Shown here piece after piece: positions 7,001 to 13,383 of a stretch of 16,494 nt of DNA. Origin of the DNA: Candidatus Brocadiaceae bacterium (lineage in GTDB: Bacteria > Planctomycetota > Brocadiia > Brocadiales > Bathyanammoxibiaceae). The stretch is from contig JASEHG010000022.1 of assembly GCA_030018855.1 (NCBI GenBank), positions 1 through 16,494 on the forward strand. Reading direction: 5' to 3'. Under the pieces are notes generated by a model that had not been told where the DNA came from, ran no database searches, and was given only the letters and a program-made list of their open reading frames with translations. The translations under genes were made by a program, and so were the position numbers. Numbering within the stretch: position 1 is the first letter of the stretch; each line of letters starts with the position of its first letter.

Positions 7001-7863
7001 TAGAGAGACTGGGTAACGTCAACCTGGAGGCCCTGGAAGAACTTAATCAGTTAGAGATTCGGGAGAACTTCCTCACCACCCAGAGGGACGACCTCCTGAA
7101 GGCCAAGAACTCCCTGGCGGAAATCATCAAAAAGATCAGCCAGACCAGCAAGGAACTCTTTGAGAAGAGCTTCAACGAGATAAGGGATAACTTCAACGCC
7201 ATGTTCCGCAAACTCTTCGGCGGCGGGAAGTCCAATATCTTCCTGGAAGAAGGCCCTGACATCCTAGAGGCCGGGATAGAGATAGTCGCCCAACCCCCTG
7301 GAAAGGAACTCCGCTCCATCAGCCTCCTCTCCGGAGGAGAGAAATCCATGACCGCCGTGGCCCTCCTCCTCGCCATATTCCAGGCCAAGCCAAGCCCCTT
7401 CTGCATCCTGGACGAGGTGGATGCCGCCCTGGATGAGAGCAACATCGGCCGCTTCTCCCAGGTACTGGAAGAATTCTCCCAGAAATCCCAGTTCGTAGTC
7501 ATCACCCACAACAAACGGACTATGACCGTAGGGGATACCCTCTTCGGTATCACCATGGAGGAACAAGGTATTTCCAAGAAGGTGGCAGTAAAACTGGAAG
7601 AGATGGCAGAATCAGACCGTCCGAGACGCACGCCTGACGTGAAAGGACTGCCGCAAGAGCCCCCGATAGTAGACGCCACGCCAGCCCAGACAGGTCTAAA
7701 GGAAGAACCCCTGTCCGTAGAACCTGCCCCAAGCCACCCGCAGGAGTCACCTGACGTGGAAGAAGCACTGCAAGATCCGCCAGAGGCAGACGTCCCACCG
7801 CTCCAGATAGGTGTAGACGTAAAAGAAGAACACCTCCCGGAGGCCGTTACCTCTGAACAATAG
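4075..7863 (+). CDS. smc: Chromosome segregation protein SMC
   Basis: The long ATPase that, with ScpA and ScpB (not in this window), extrudes DNA loops and organises the bacterial chromosome. The N-terminal head has Walker A GPNGCGKS (31-38). Long coiled coils rich in Glu, Lys, Gln and Leu run from about 165 to 495 and 690 to 1000. They flank a hinge at about 515-675 (GIRGLVADML to GSITGGS). The C-terminal head has the signature LLSGGEK (about 1083-1089) and Walker B CILDEVDAALDE (about 1109-1120). At 1262 aa it is longer than the usual 1150-1200, because an acidic, proline-rich, probably disordered tail follows the head from about residue 1177. The ribosome site is weak (GGGGG, 4064-4068), and a terminator lies just upstream. 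The gene is convergent with the minus-strand cluster. Confidence 0.96.
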   Translation: MQLTKLELFGFKSFADKTEFQFSPGITIVVGPNGCGKSNIVDSVKWVLGEQGTKSLRATEMTDVIFGGNNQRPPSGYAEASVTFINNKGLLPLEYQEVCITRRLYAAGESEYLINKQLCRLKDIKELLMDTGLGTDCYSLIEQGEVDMLLQANSQERRVVFEEAAGISKYKARKKATMSKLEKIEQNLLRLGDVLEEVQKQSRSVKLQAAKARKYKEYTERLKELRLQWAVKGLHEFQAQHSNTSSQIEQALSQERTLQEEKAALEGQKKALEEALQQLSTQLSKERTELAYLEGQLSKTTDKITMEQQRIQELKLQALKAAEHLQSLQMREEELEGQLLIVQQETASVTDEIQKFRTLLSQQEKAHHLLTQECHNYTEELEKKKSLHIATLQHQAQLQNKLNNLLNERESLLKRKTRLEEEIANATESLQTLQKEKQSLEEERGILARKREELENSSKELNGKRETLKGEEASREETLSQKKQHLSAKSSRQETLKDFEARAEGVEGGTKALLEKALQEGLSGIRGLVADMLKVDLPHAPALEAALGDRSQTLLAQTTQDALQALSLLETTQKGRATLLPMDCPQNGNGGLQINGEEGVIKALDLIRCDEAHLPFLKKFLDKTLVVKDLPTALSLARKYPGARFVTLKGEILEPEGSITGGSSTKADRGIISRRSELESLEIEIKALAEEIESIEQAKRGYQQECRNLESLLINNKHQLEELEKTSLSKERALQERGLKLNLLMEEKEVTSGELHEIQSLLEDLSLKENPLRNELGEVEKKIQELKEAVESSSKALSERQSRKEAMEKDLTGLKVALASKEEKGRSLSAELRRLQEDKEGFSQEITLTLQSQKETEERHSAAQQEACSLGQLLKELEDKKGAFLSNLSLLEEKERQHHHTLSQLTPTLEEKGQQYLSLQEGIQSLRLKEREYEIKMADLEERIREEYHVELKELPPQEIDWSLATPEMEELKTKVERLGNVNLEALEELNQLEIRENFLTTQRDDLLKAKNSLAEIIKKISQTSKELFEKSFNEIRDNFNAMFRKLFGGGKSNIFLEEGPDILEAGIEIVAQPPGKELRSISLLSGGEKSMTAVALLLAIFQAKPSPFCILDEVDAALDESNIGRFSQVLEEFSQKSQFVVITHNKRTMTVGDTLFGITMEEQGISKKVAVKLEEMAESDRPRRTPDVKGLPQEPPIVDATPAQTGLKEEPLSVEPAPSHPQESPDVEEALQDPPEADVPPLQIGVDVKEEHLPEAVTSEQ
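7633..7860 (+). repeat. Imperfect tandem duplication coding the SMC tail
   Basis: Two degenerate units start at PDVKGLPQEPP (residue 1187, base 7633) and PDVEEALQDPPE (residue 1226, base 7750), with a period of 39 codons. Shared landmarks are PDV, Q(E/D)PP, a Gln-x-Gly step and KEE. The unit is acidic and proline-rich, so the duplication lengthens a flexible tail and not a folded domain. Confidence 0.45.
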
Positions 7864-7879
7864 GGCCATTATTAGTTGC

Positions 7880-7900
7880 CGGTTGTCGGTCATCGGTTAT
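7880..7900. repeat. Heptamer tandem repeat between convergent smc and the Cys-rich gene
   Basis: Three consecutive 7-bp units, CGGTTGT, CGGTCAT and CGGTTAT, lie 16 nt after the smc stop. The period matches the other heptamer arrays in this window although the unit differs. I see no U-tract terminator in this convergent gap (7864-7933). Confidence 0.55.
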
Positions 7901-7933
7901 TAGGAGACCAAAAACTGAAGCCTGATAAACTAA

Positions 7934-8263
7934 CTAAGGAGAAGTCTTCTCCTCCCCCTTGGTCTCCTTCTTGGCGGCACAGCACCCACCCATAGCAGGC
8001 CCCGCCTTTTCCCCCTTCCCGGTCATGGGACAGACATGAGCCCCTGTCTTCATACCATACTTCTCCAGGATAGTCTTAAGGGTGTTCAATTGGGCATCGG
8101 TAAGCAAGAGGGCGGCACGCGCCTCCTCCAGGGCCGCCTCCAGAGAAATTACGCCGCCTGCGGTACTCCCGCCTACCCCCTCCTGACAGCACCCACCACC
8201 TATAACCTCCCTGACTCCTGTCAGGAAAAATGTCAGCATCATACACAGTACTAGTCTCTTCAT
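7934..8263 (-). CDS. Small exported cysteine-rich protein (109 aa), unknown function
   Basis: I chose the ATG at 8263 because AAGGAG stands 5 nt before it and the protein then begins with a proper signal peptide (MKRLVLCMMLTFFLTGV). A TTG 36 bases upstream would bury the signal. After the signal come a Gly-rich segment with Cys25-Cys26, a helix (LEAALEEARAALLLTDAQLNTLKTILEKYG, in two parts), VCPMTGK with Cys78, and a second Cys pair at 94-95 (GGCC) before a charged tail. The helix with LTDAQ recalls periplasmic Spy/CpxP-like or metal-resistance proteins. The paired cysteines suggest metal or redox binding, but I cannot name the family. No clear lipobox is seen. It is the last gene of the minus-strand cluster, 83 nt after the Rieske gene. 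Confidence 0.72.
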   Translation of the reverse strand: MKRLVLCMMLTFFLTGVREVIGGGCCQEGVGGSTAGGVISLEAALEEARAALLLTDAQLNTLKTILEKYGMKTGAHVCPMTGKGEKAGPAMGGCCAAKKETKGEEKTSP

Positions 8264-8346
8264 CTTTGCTCCTTTTTCTTCATTAAATTTTTCTTTCAAA
8301 TTGCCCGGATAAAAGCTTATATCATACTCAAAAACACGTCAGGGTA

Positions 8347-8685
8347 TCAGTCACTTATTGTTATCTCCTCCCCCTCCACAGTGGCCTTATAAACTGGTTC
8401 ATCCTTCTTCATGAAAGAGGTAAGCCTACCGAGAACGGGATACTTACCTACCCAGACCGTCACTTTACCATTGGTGACGTTAAACTTTGTCCCGTGGCAG
8501 GGGCATGTAATTACTGTGCCCTCCAAGGTGCCTTCACTCAGGGAGCATCCCATGTGGGTGCATTTGTCCCCAATAGCATAGAATTTACCGCTCCGCCTGG
8601 CTACTAAAACCCCCTTTCCCTCTATCTCCACCCTCTTGGGCTTACCCTCGGGGATTTCCGAGGTGTTTAGCGTTATCTTTGCCAA
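8347..8685 (-). CDS. Rieske-type [2Fe-2S] ferredoxin
   Basis: A 112-aa soluble electron carrier, or ferredoxin component, with a complete Rieske site. CTHMGC supplies Cys42 and His44, and CPCHG supplies Cys61 and His64, the usual C-x-H...C-x2-H arrangement. There is no signal peptide or membrane anchor, so it is probably cytoplasmic and of the NirD/dioxygenase-ferredoxin kind, not the bc1 kind. The start is TTG at 8685-8683, directly abutting the TGA of the upstream SDR gene. The ribosome site AGGAGG lies within the last codons of that gene. The arrangement implies translational coupling and perhaps shared function with the SDR. The physiological partner is not shown by the sequence. Confidence 0.88.
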   Translation of the reverse strand: MAKITLNTSEIPEGKPKRVEIEGKGVLVARRSGKFYAIGDKCTHMGCSLSEGTLEGTVITCPCHGTKFNVTNGKVTVWVGKYPVLGRLTSFMKKDEPVYKATVEGEEITISD

Positions 8686-9399
8686 TCAGTACCTCCTGTA
8701 AAGGGTGATTGAGGAGCCTGTGCGTGTACGGTCTTTTGGGCTGGCCAGTGAGACCACCTTTGCGGCCACTTCTTCGGGGCGTAAAAGACCCTCCGGTTCA
8801 TGCCCCGGAAATATCCTGTGGTGCATCTCAGTATCCACACCCCCCAGACATAGGGCCAATACTCTTATTCCGAGGTCCTCTACCTCATCCGCCACACTCT
8901 CCGTCAAACCAATAACTCCAAACTTAGAGGCGCAGTAGGCCGCCAGCCCCGCAATGCCGTGTTTGCCCGCCCCAGAGGAGATGTTTATAATTACCCCTGA
9001 ACGTTGTTCCTTCATGATGGGTAGCACGGCCTTCGTCCAGTAGTACACCCCTGTGAGGTTAGCGTCAATAGTCTCGTGCCATTGGTCGTCGGGAAAGTCC
9101 ATAAGGGGAGTAAGACCATAACCTACTCCTGCATTATTTACCAGGACATCTGTACGACCCCAGTGCCTTTGCACCTCGTAAACAGCACGAGAAACATCCC
9201 GGAGTTCACGAACGTCTCCCCTTATGGGAAGGGCCTCAGCACCCATGTCTTTTATATCCCTTGCCACCTGGGCCAGAAGGACTGTGTCTCTGGCAAAGAG
9301 GGCAGTCCTGTAGCCTTCTCTGGCAAAGGCGAGGGCACAGGCCTTGCCAATTCCCCTGGTGGCGCCAGTGATAACGACTGCCCTATGCTCTACGGACAT
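8686..9399 (-). CDS. Short-chain dehydrogenase/reductase (SDR)
   Basis: Classical SDR of 237 aa that would oxidise or reduce a carbonyl/alcohol with NAD(P). TGATRGIG (11-18) is the cofactor-binding loop and NNAG (88-91) the structural motif. The catalytic set is Asn114, Ser142, Tyr155 and Lys159 (YCASK). ARD after the second strand is compatible with NADPH but not decisive. The C-terminus (TGSSITLYRRY) lacks the usual ITVDGG ending of FabG-like enzymes, so a FabG role is less likely. The substrate is unknown. It lies 65 nt after holB, and its own ribosome site is poor. Its stop codon abuts the Rieske start codon. Confidence 0.9.
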   Translation of the reverse strand: MSVEHRAVVITGATRGIGKACALAFAREGYRTALFARDTVLLAQVARDIKDMGAEALPIRGDVRELRDVSRAVYEVQRHWGRTDVLVNNAGVGYGLTPLMDFPDDQWHETIDANLTGVYYWTKAVLPIMKEQRSGVIINISSGAGKHGIAGLAAYCASKFGVIGLTESVADEVEDLGIRVLALCLGGVDTEMHHRIFPGHEPEGLLRPEEVAAKVVSLASPKDRTRTGSSITLYRRY

Positions 9400-9464
9400 G
9401 GCACCGCTTGGTCAAAATCCTTGAAAAAGTGGCAGACCAACTCTCCTTTCCTTGATGGGAAAAA

Positions 9465-10592
9465 TCAACAAAACCCCCTCCTCCTGTTCCCCGTTAACTT
9501 CCCATAACTGGCCAGGCGGAGGAAGAGGTTGTCCAGGAGAAGGTTGAGGTTAGCATTAGAGTATAACCCCTCCGTGGCGTTAGCTATATCTTCCAAAATC
9601 TGTAATAGTGTGTCCACCGAAAGGTCCCTCGTCCGGGTCTCAAAGGAGGGGACAAACCCTCCATAAAATAGTCCCGGCCCGCCACCTCTTACCTTATAAA
9701 GGAGCATATCCCTGTAATAGGCAAGGAGCAGGTCCAGCCAGGTACGTAAAAGGGAACGCCTGCCCTCTAGTCCAGTAGTGTCAGGACACCATTCCATTAG
9801 CTCTTGTGTTATGGAAAAACTATCCACGGACTTTAACTCATATAGTATCTCCAGGAAGCGGTCTATGTGGGAGGTAACCCTTTCCTCCCTCAGTTTAGTG
9901 GCCCTCCCCAGGCTCCCGCATGAGAGTTGTAGGGACAGGTCTGCCAGATTCGCTCCGCTCATCCGCCTAAGGCGGACTTCAGGCGGATGAGCACTGTCTG
10001 CGGTGGAAGGACCTTCGGGTCTGCCTCCGTCTATGAGACCCCTCACTACCTCCGTGGGTAGAGATTGGAACCGTACCATCTGACACCTGGAGAGGATGGT
10101 GCGGCGGAGGGAGTGGGTAGAGGTGGTTGTCAGTAAAAACAGGGTGCCTGGAGGGGGTTCCTCCAGGGTCTTGAGGAGACAGTTGGAGGCCTCTTCGGTC
10201 ATCTTATCGGCATCCTCCAGGACGAATACCCTTCGGTTGGCCTCCAGGGGTTTGAGGTAGGCCCTATCCTCTAACTCCTTAATCTGCTCAATCCCTATAG
10301 ACCTCTTTCCCTCCAGAGGGGCTACCCAGTGGAGGTCAGGGTGCATCCCTGAATCTACCTTCCTGCAGGGATTGCAGACGTCGCAGGCATCGTTAGCCGG
10401 GGGTCCGCCTGAGGTAGAGGCCTCCCCCTTAGTTTGACAGAAGAGTGCCTTGGTCAATTCCCTGGCAAAGAGGGCCTTTCCCACCCCTTCTGGCCCATAG
10501 AGGACATAGGCATGTCCCAGCCGCCCCCTGGATATGACGCCCTGGAAATAGCTGACCGCATGAGTTTGGGATATAACCCGTCGGAAGGACAT
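9465..10592 (-). CDS. holB: DNA polymerase III subunit delta' (clamp loader)
   Basis: AAA+ subunit of the complex that opens and loads the sliding clamp at replication forks. Visible features are the opening QTHAVSYFQGVISRGRLGHAY, a P-loop GPEGVGKA (33-40) with Ala in place of Ser/Thr, a zinc module (Cys52, Cys70, Cys73, Cys76), LEDADKMTEEASNCLLKTLEEPP (in 125-147) and the SRC motif (168-170). Two stretches look inserted. Residues about 188-215 contain AHPPEVRLRRM, coded by a 34-bp palindromic repeat. Residues about 57-67, between the first two zinc cysteines, contain a partial copy of the same repeat. No ribosome site precedes the ATG at 10592; instead, a heptamer array abuts it. The call is secure by motif order; the gene is 107 nt downstream of the lipoyl-like gene. 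Confidence 0.9.
   Translation of the reverse strand: MSFRRVISQTHAVSYFQGVISRGRLGHAYVLYGPEGVGKALFARELTKALFCQTKGEASTSGGPPANDACDVCNPCRKVDSGMHPDLHWVAPLEGKRSIGIEQIKELEDRAYLKPLEANRRVFVLEDADKMTEEASNCLLKTLEEPPPGTLFLLTTTSTHSLRRTILSRCQMVRFQSLPTEVVRGLIDGGRPEGPSTADSAHPPEVRLRRMSGANLADLSLQLSCGSLGRATKLREERVTSHIDRFLEILYELKSVDSFSITQELMEWCPDTTGLEGRRSLLRTWLDLLLAYYRDMLLYKVRGGGPGLFYGGFVPSFETRTRDLSVDTLLQILEDIANATEGLYSNANLNLLLDNLFLRLASYGKLTGNRRRGFC
9958..9991. repeat. Palindromic repeat inserted in frame in holB
   Basis: Perfect 11-bp inverted arms CTCATCCGCCT (9958-9968) and AGGCGGATGAG (9981-9991) flank a 12-bp centre that itself contains AGGCGGA, so the family core TCCGCCTAAGGCGGA is nested at 9962-9976. It codes residues about 201-211 of delta' without breaking the frame. 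Confidence 0.7.
10404..10418. repeat. Partial TCCGCCT/AGGCGGA repeat in holB
   Basis: TCCGCCTGAGGTAGA differs at two bases in its right arm from the palindrome TCCGCCTGAGGCGGA. It lies in the region coding the linker between the first and second zinc cysteines of delta', and has the same core as the copies at 2669-2681, 9962-9976 and 10644-10658. Confidence 0.4.
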
Positions 10593-10598
10593 AAGATT

Positions 10599-10619
10599 AG
10601 GGAGTAGGGGCTAGGGCGT
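10599..10619. repeat. Heptamer array AGGGNNN abutting the holB start
   Basis: Three 7-bp units, AGGGAGT, AGGGGCT and AGGGCGT, lie directly upstream of the holB ATG, where its ribosome site should be. The unit type is the same as in the array around the palindrome upstream of lpd (13311-13369). Confidence 0.6.
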
Positions 10620-10622
10620 ATA

Positions 10623-10690
10623 AAATTGTAAAAGGAAAATTGGTCCGCCTGAGGTGGATTAAGATTTAAAATTTCCAATTTCCAATTTTT
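10623..10690. repeat. Inverted heptamer arrays (AAATTGG) around a TCCGCCT palindrome
   Basis: The left side has 7-bp units AAATTGT, AAAAGGA and AAATTGG (10623-10643). The right side, 10670-10690, has AATTTCC, AATTTCC and AATTTTT, which are the same units on the other strand. Between them sits TCCGCCTGAGGTGGA (10644-10658), one mismatch from a perfect palindrome. This fills most of the 107-bp gap between the lipoyl-like gene and holB. No convincing promoter or terminator is seen in it. Confidence 0.6.
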
Positions 10691-10699
10691 CCCCCTGGG

Positions 10700-10960
10700 T
10701 CAATAATCCTCCTCTTCCTCCTCAGTCTCCATAATGGCCAGTATATCTCCAACCTGTACTACGTCTCCCTCCTGAGCCACTATCTCCACTAACCGCCCCG
10801 TGGCTGGCGCATGGACGCCAAAGGTGTTTTCACCCACCGCCAGCTCTACAAGGGTTTCTCCTTCTTCCACTTCGTCGTCTTCTTCTACAAACCAGCTGGA
10901 GATAGTCGCCTCATCGCTTTTATCTCCTGCTACCTCAGGCAGTTCTACCTCTATTCTCAT
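10700..10960 (-). CDS. Small lipoyl/biotinyl-like domain protein lacking the modifiable lysine (86 aa)
   Basis: The whole 86-aa protein is one lipoyl-domain fold: PEVAGDKSDEATISSWFVEE, then GETLVELAVGEN, APATGRLVEIVAQEGD and VVQVGDILAIME, followed by an acidic tail. In lipoyl domains the hairpin reads LVEVETDKA with the lipoylated Lys. Here the aligned stretch is LVELAVGEN with Glu44 (GAA, 10831-10829) in the Lys place. The only lysine is Lys14, far from the hairpin tip. Its ATG overlaps the lipA stop (ATGA, 10960-10957), with GGAGGGG in the last lipA codons, so it is made together with LipA. Possible roles are a non-lipoylated structural or interaction domain, or a protein with a different attachment. 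It is too short to be GcvH or BCCP, and carries no E2 catalytic part. Confidence 0.85.
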   Translation of the reverse strand: MRIEVELPEVAGDKSDEATISSWFVEEDDEVEEGETLVELAVGENTFGVHAPATGRLVEIVAQEGDVVQVGDILAIMETEEEEEDY

Positions 10961-11877
10961 CTCTCTAACCCCTCCAACGATGCATTAGAATAATACGAAC
11001 TCCTGACAAAGGGTCCCGCCTTTACTTCCTGGAAACTCATAGAACATGCCAATCTTTTATACTCCTCAAACTCCTCAGGTTCAAGATACCTCTGGACAGG
11101 AAGCTGCTCCCTGGTGGGCCTCAGATACTGTCCAATGGTAAGGACGTCACACCCTACCTCCCTCAGGTCTGCAAGTACCTCAAGCACCTCCTGGCGACTC
11201 TCTCCGAGGCCCAGCATTACCCCAGATTTTGTTTTTATATTTTTACACTGCTTTTTTGTAAATGCAAGTACCCTCAGGCTCCTTTTATAAGAGGCCCCCT
11301 GGCGGACCTGCGGGTAAAGCCTGGGCACCGTCTCTATATTATGAGAAAGTATGTCCGGCCCTGCCTCCAGCACCGTGGTCAAGGATTCCTGCCTGCCCTG
11401 GAAATCCGGTACCAGCACCTCCACCTCCACCCCCTTTATCTCCCTCAAGCCCTGGATGGTCTTCTTGTAATGTGCACTTCCACCATCGGGGAGGTCATCC
11501 CTGGTAACGGAGGTAACTACCACGTATCTAAGGCCCATCCTGCGGACCGCCCTGGCAAGTCTAAGGGGTTCCTCCCCGTCCGGGGGGGCAGGGGTACCCT
11601 TCCTTACACCGCAGAAACTACAGCCCCTGGTACATACTCCACCCAATATCAAAAAGGTGGCAGTGCCCCTGGAAAAACACTCCTCAATATTAGGGCACAG
11701 GGCCTCCTGGCACACGGTCTTGAGTCCAAGCCCACTGATGAGTGATGAAACCCTTGAACCCCCTCCGGTACGGCGTTTCCTCAGCCAGGGGGGGAATGCC
11801 TTCCTTTCGGCTTTATTACCGGCGGCGGGTTGCAATTCAGCCCCATCAAGGAAAGCAGGAGGGTTTTCTATCCGCAT
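10957..11877 (-). CDS. lipA: Lipoyl synthase
   Basis: Radical-SAM enzyme that inserts two sulfur atoms into octanoyl groups on lipoyl domains. Both cluster sets are present: CQEALCPNIEEC supplies the auxiliary-cluster cysteines (C-x4-C-x5-C, about 56-67), and CTRGCSFC (about 82-89) is the SAM-cluster C-x3-C-x2-C. The C-terminal RSSY (about 294-297) gives the serine ligand of the auxiliary cluster, and VTSVTRDDLPDGG is the conserved central motif. Its 306 aa is normal. The ATG at 11877 has GGAGGAGG about 11 nt upstream and lies 21 nt after lpd. It shares ATGA with the lipoyl-like gene. The octanoyl transferase (LipB/LplA) is not in the window. Confidence 0.95.
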   Translation of the reverse strand: MRIENPPAFLDGAELQPAAGNKAERKAFPPWLRKRRTGGGSRVSSLISGLGLKTVCQEALCPNIEECFSRGTATFLILGGVCTRGCSFCGVRKGTPAPPDGEEPLRLARAVRRMGLRYVVVTSVTRDDLPDGGSAHYKKTIQGLREIKGVEVEVLVPDFQGRQESLTTVLEAGPDILSHNIETVPRLYPQVRQGASYKRSLRVLAFTKKQCKNIKTKSGVMLGLGESRQEVLEVLADLREVGCDVLTIGQYLRPTREQLPVQRYLEPEEFEEYKRLACSMSFQEVKAGPFVRSSYYSNASLEGLER

Positions 11878-11898
11878 CTCAGCCAGGACCTCCTCCCT

Positions 11899-13275
11899 TC
11901 ACCCATACATGCCTACGCCTAGAAGTTCCTTGGCCGCCTCTGTCAGAGCTTCGGAGTAAGCGGGGTGGATAGGCATGGACGTTGCAATGTCTTTCAGGGT
12001 AGATTTGGTCTTCAGGGCCAGAGCCGCCTCCCCGACTAGTTCCCCAGCATAAGGCCCCAGGATATGCACACCAAGGAGTTCCCCGGTTGAACCCTCGGCC
12101 ACCAGCTTTAAGAAACCCTCCGTCTCTCCATATACCCAGGCCTTGCCGAGCCATCTCATAGGAAAAGTCCCAACTTTTAATTCCCTGCCGCTCCGCCTGG
12201 CCTCTTCTTCTGAAAGGCCAACTGTGGCTATTTCTGGCTGTGTAAAGACACAGCCTGGCACTGATGAATAATCCATGCTGGTATCCAGACCAAGGGCGTG
12301 CTCTACCGCTACTACTCCCTGCCGAAAGGCCAGATTGGCCAGTTGCTTCTCACTTGTTATATCGCCGATTGCATAAACACCAGCCACTGCAGTCTGACAG
12401 TACTCATCTATTTTTACAAGTCCATTATTATCCAGATGGACGCCGAGTTCTTCTAGTCCTATATTCCTGGTATTAGGTGCGCGGCCTAGACAAATCATAA
12501 CTTTTTCATTTTCTAAAAGTTCCCCGTCTATTTGTGTTACCACGGTAGACTGATTTATAGTCAGACTCTCTACCTTTTTCCCTATAATAATCCTCATCCC
12601 CATCTTCTTAAAGGCCCTGGTGAGGGCATTACCCAGAGATTCGTCCATCCTGCGGAGAATCCTGCTCCGTACCAAAAGGGTAACCTCCACTCCACACTGA
12701 CAAAACAGGTAAGCAAACTCGCAGGCTATATAACCCCCACCTATTACCAAGAGGTTTTGTGGAAGGGATGACAATTGCAATGCCTCGTCACTAGTAAATA
12801 CCTTTTCTCCATCAAATGGAAAGGTCTTGGGTATTAAAGGCTTAGTCCCTGTAGCAACAATAATATTCCTGGCCCTTAAAGGTTTTTTTTCTCCTCCTGG
12901 CAGAGATAGAATCAACTCCCCAGGCCCCTTAAGCGTTGCCATGCCTTTTATGAGCTCAACATCTTTTTTATCCAGGAGTTCTTTCAAGCTCTTGGCCAGG
13001 GCACTGACTATCCTATCCTTTCGTTGCTGGGACCTCTTAAAATTCAAACTTACCGGCCCCACCTCTATTCCCCACTCCTGTGCCCGCTCCATCTGAGAAA
13101 ACAGGCTAGCGCTCCGTAACAGGGCTTTAGTGGGAATGCAACCCGCATTGAGGCATACTCCCCCAAGGAGCGCCCCCTCAATAAGACAGGTTTTTGCTCC
13201 GCCTCCGGCGGCGCGGAAGGCCGCAGAATAACCACCAGGTCCGGAACCTATAATGGCGAAATCAAATTCTTCCAT
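11899..13275 (-). CDS. lpd: Dihydrolipoamide dehydrogenase (E3)
   Basis: FAD enzyme that reoxidises dihydrolipoyl groups of 2-oxoacid dehydrogenases or the glycine cleavage system with NAD. GSGPGG (10-15) binds FAD, and GGVCLNAGCIPTK (38-50) carries the redox disulfide Cys41-Cys46. IGGGYIACEFA (178-188) is the NAD-binding motif and YAIGD (301-305) the second FAD motif. IHPAYSE (436-442) holds the His437/Glu442 pair of the partner active site. Its 458 aa is typical and the motifs are intact. It is the first gene after a consensus promoter and is followed by lipA and the lipoyl-like gene, a lipoate-centred set. Other members of the disulfide reductase family are possible but less likely. Confidence 0.92.
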   Translation of the reverse strand: MEEFDFAIIGSGPGGYSAAFRAAGGGAKTCLIEGALLGGVCLNAGCIPTKALLRSASLFSQMERAQEWGIEVGPVSLNFKRSQQRKDRIVSALAKSLKELLDKKDVELIKGMATLKGPGELILSLPGGEKKPLRARNIIVATGTKPLIPKTFPFDGEKVFTSDEALQLSSLPQNLLVIGGGYIACEFAYLFCQCGVEVTLLVRSRILRRMDESLGNALTRAFKKMGMRIIIGKKVESLTINQSTVVTQIDGELLENEKVMICLGRAPNTRNIGLEELGVHLDNNGLVKIDEYCQTAVAGVYAIGDITSEKQLANLAFRQGVVAVEHALGLDTSMDYSSVPGCVFTQPEIATVGLSEEEARRSGRELKVGTFPMRWLGKAWVYGETEGFLKLVAEGSTGELLGVHILGPYAGELVGEAALALKTKSTLKDIATSMPIHPAYSEALTEAAKELLGVGMYG

Positions 13276-13310
13276 CCGTTGGCCTTTGATAAAACAGTGG
13301 TTAGGTAACT

Positions 13311-13369
13311 AGGGATTAGGGGCCAGGGGGTAGGGGCGAACGGCCGTTCGCCCCTACTCCCTAACCCCT
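13311..13369. repeat. Heptamer arrays in inverted orientation around a perfect palindrome
   Basis: Left array: four 7-bp units beginning AGGG (AGGGATT, AGGGGCC, AGGGGGT, AGGGGCG; 13311-13338). Right array: three units of the same type on the other strand (13349-13369). The centre (13330-13357) is a perfect 28-bp palindrome with arms GTAGGGGC and GCCCCTAC and centre GAACGGCCGTTC. It lies in the 5' untranslated region of lpd, between its promoter and start codon, so it would be transcribed as a strong hairpin. Confidence 0.75.
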
Positions 13370-13383
13370 GTTTTGGTGGGCGG

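Noticed and set aside
7930..7955. Hairpin GGAGAAG/CTTCTCC as a terminator between convergent genes
   Set aside because: The stem lies in the last codons of the Cys-rich gene, the loop would be very short, and no T tract follows on either strand.
8264..8299. TTG start extending the Cys-rich protein by 12 residues
   Set aside because: It would place charged residues before the signal peptide, and the ATG at 8263 has a much better ribosome site.
13199..13216. CCGCCTCCGGCGG in lpd as another repeat copy
   Set aside because: It does not match the TCCGCCT-N-AGGCGGA core and is explained by Gly/Ala codons (AAGGGA) in the FAD-binding region.
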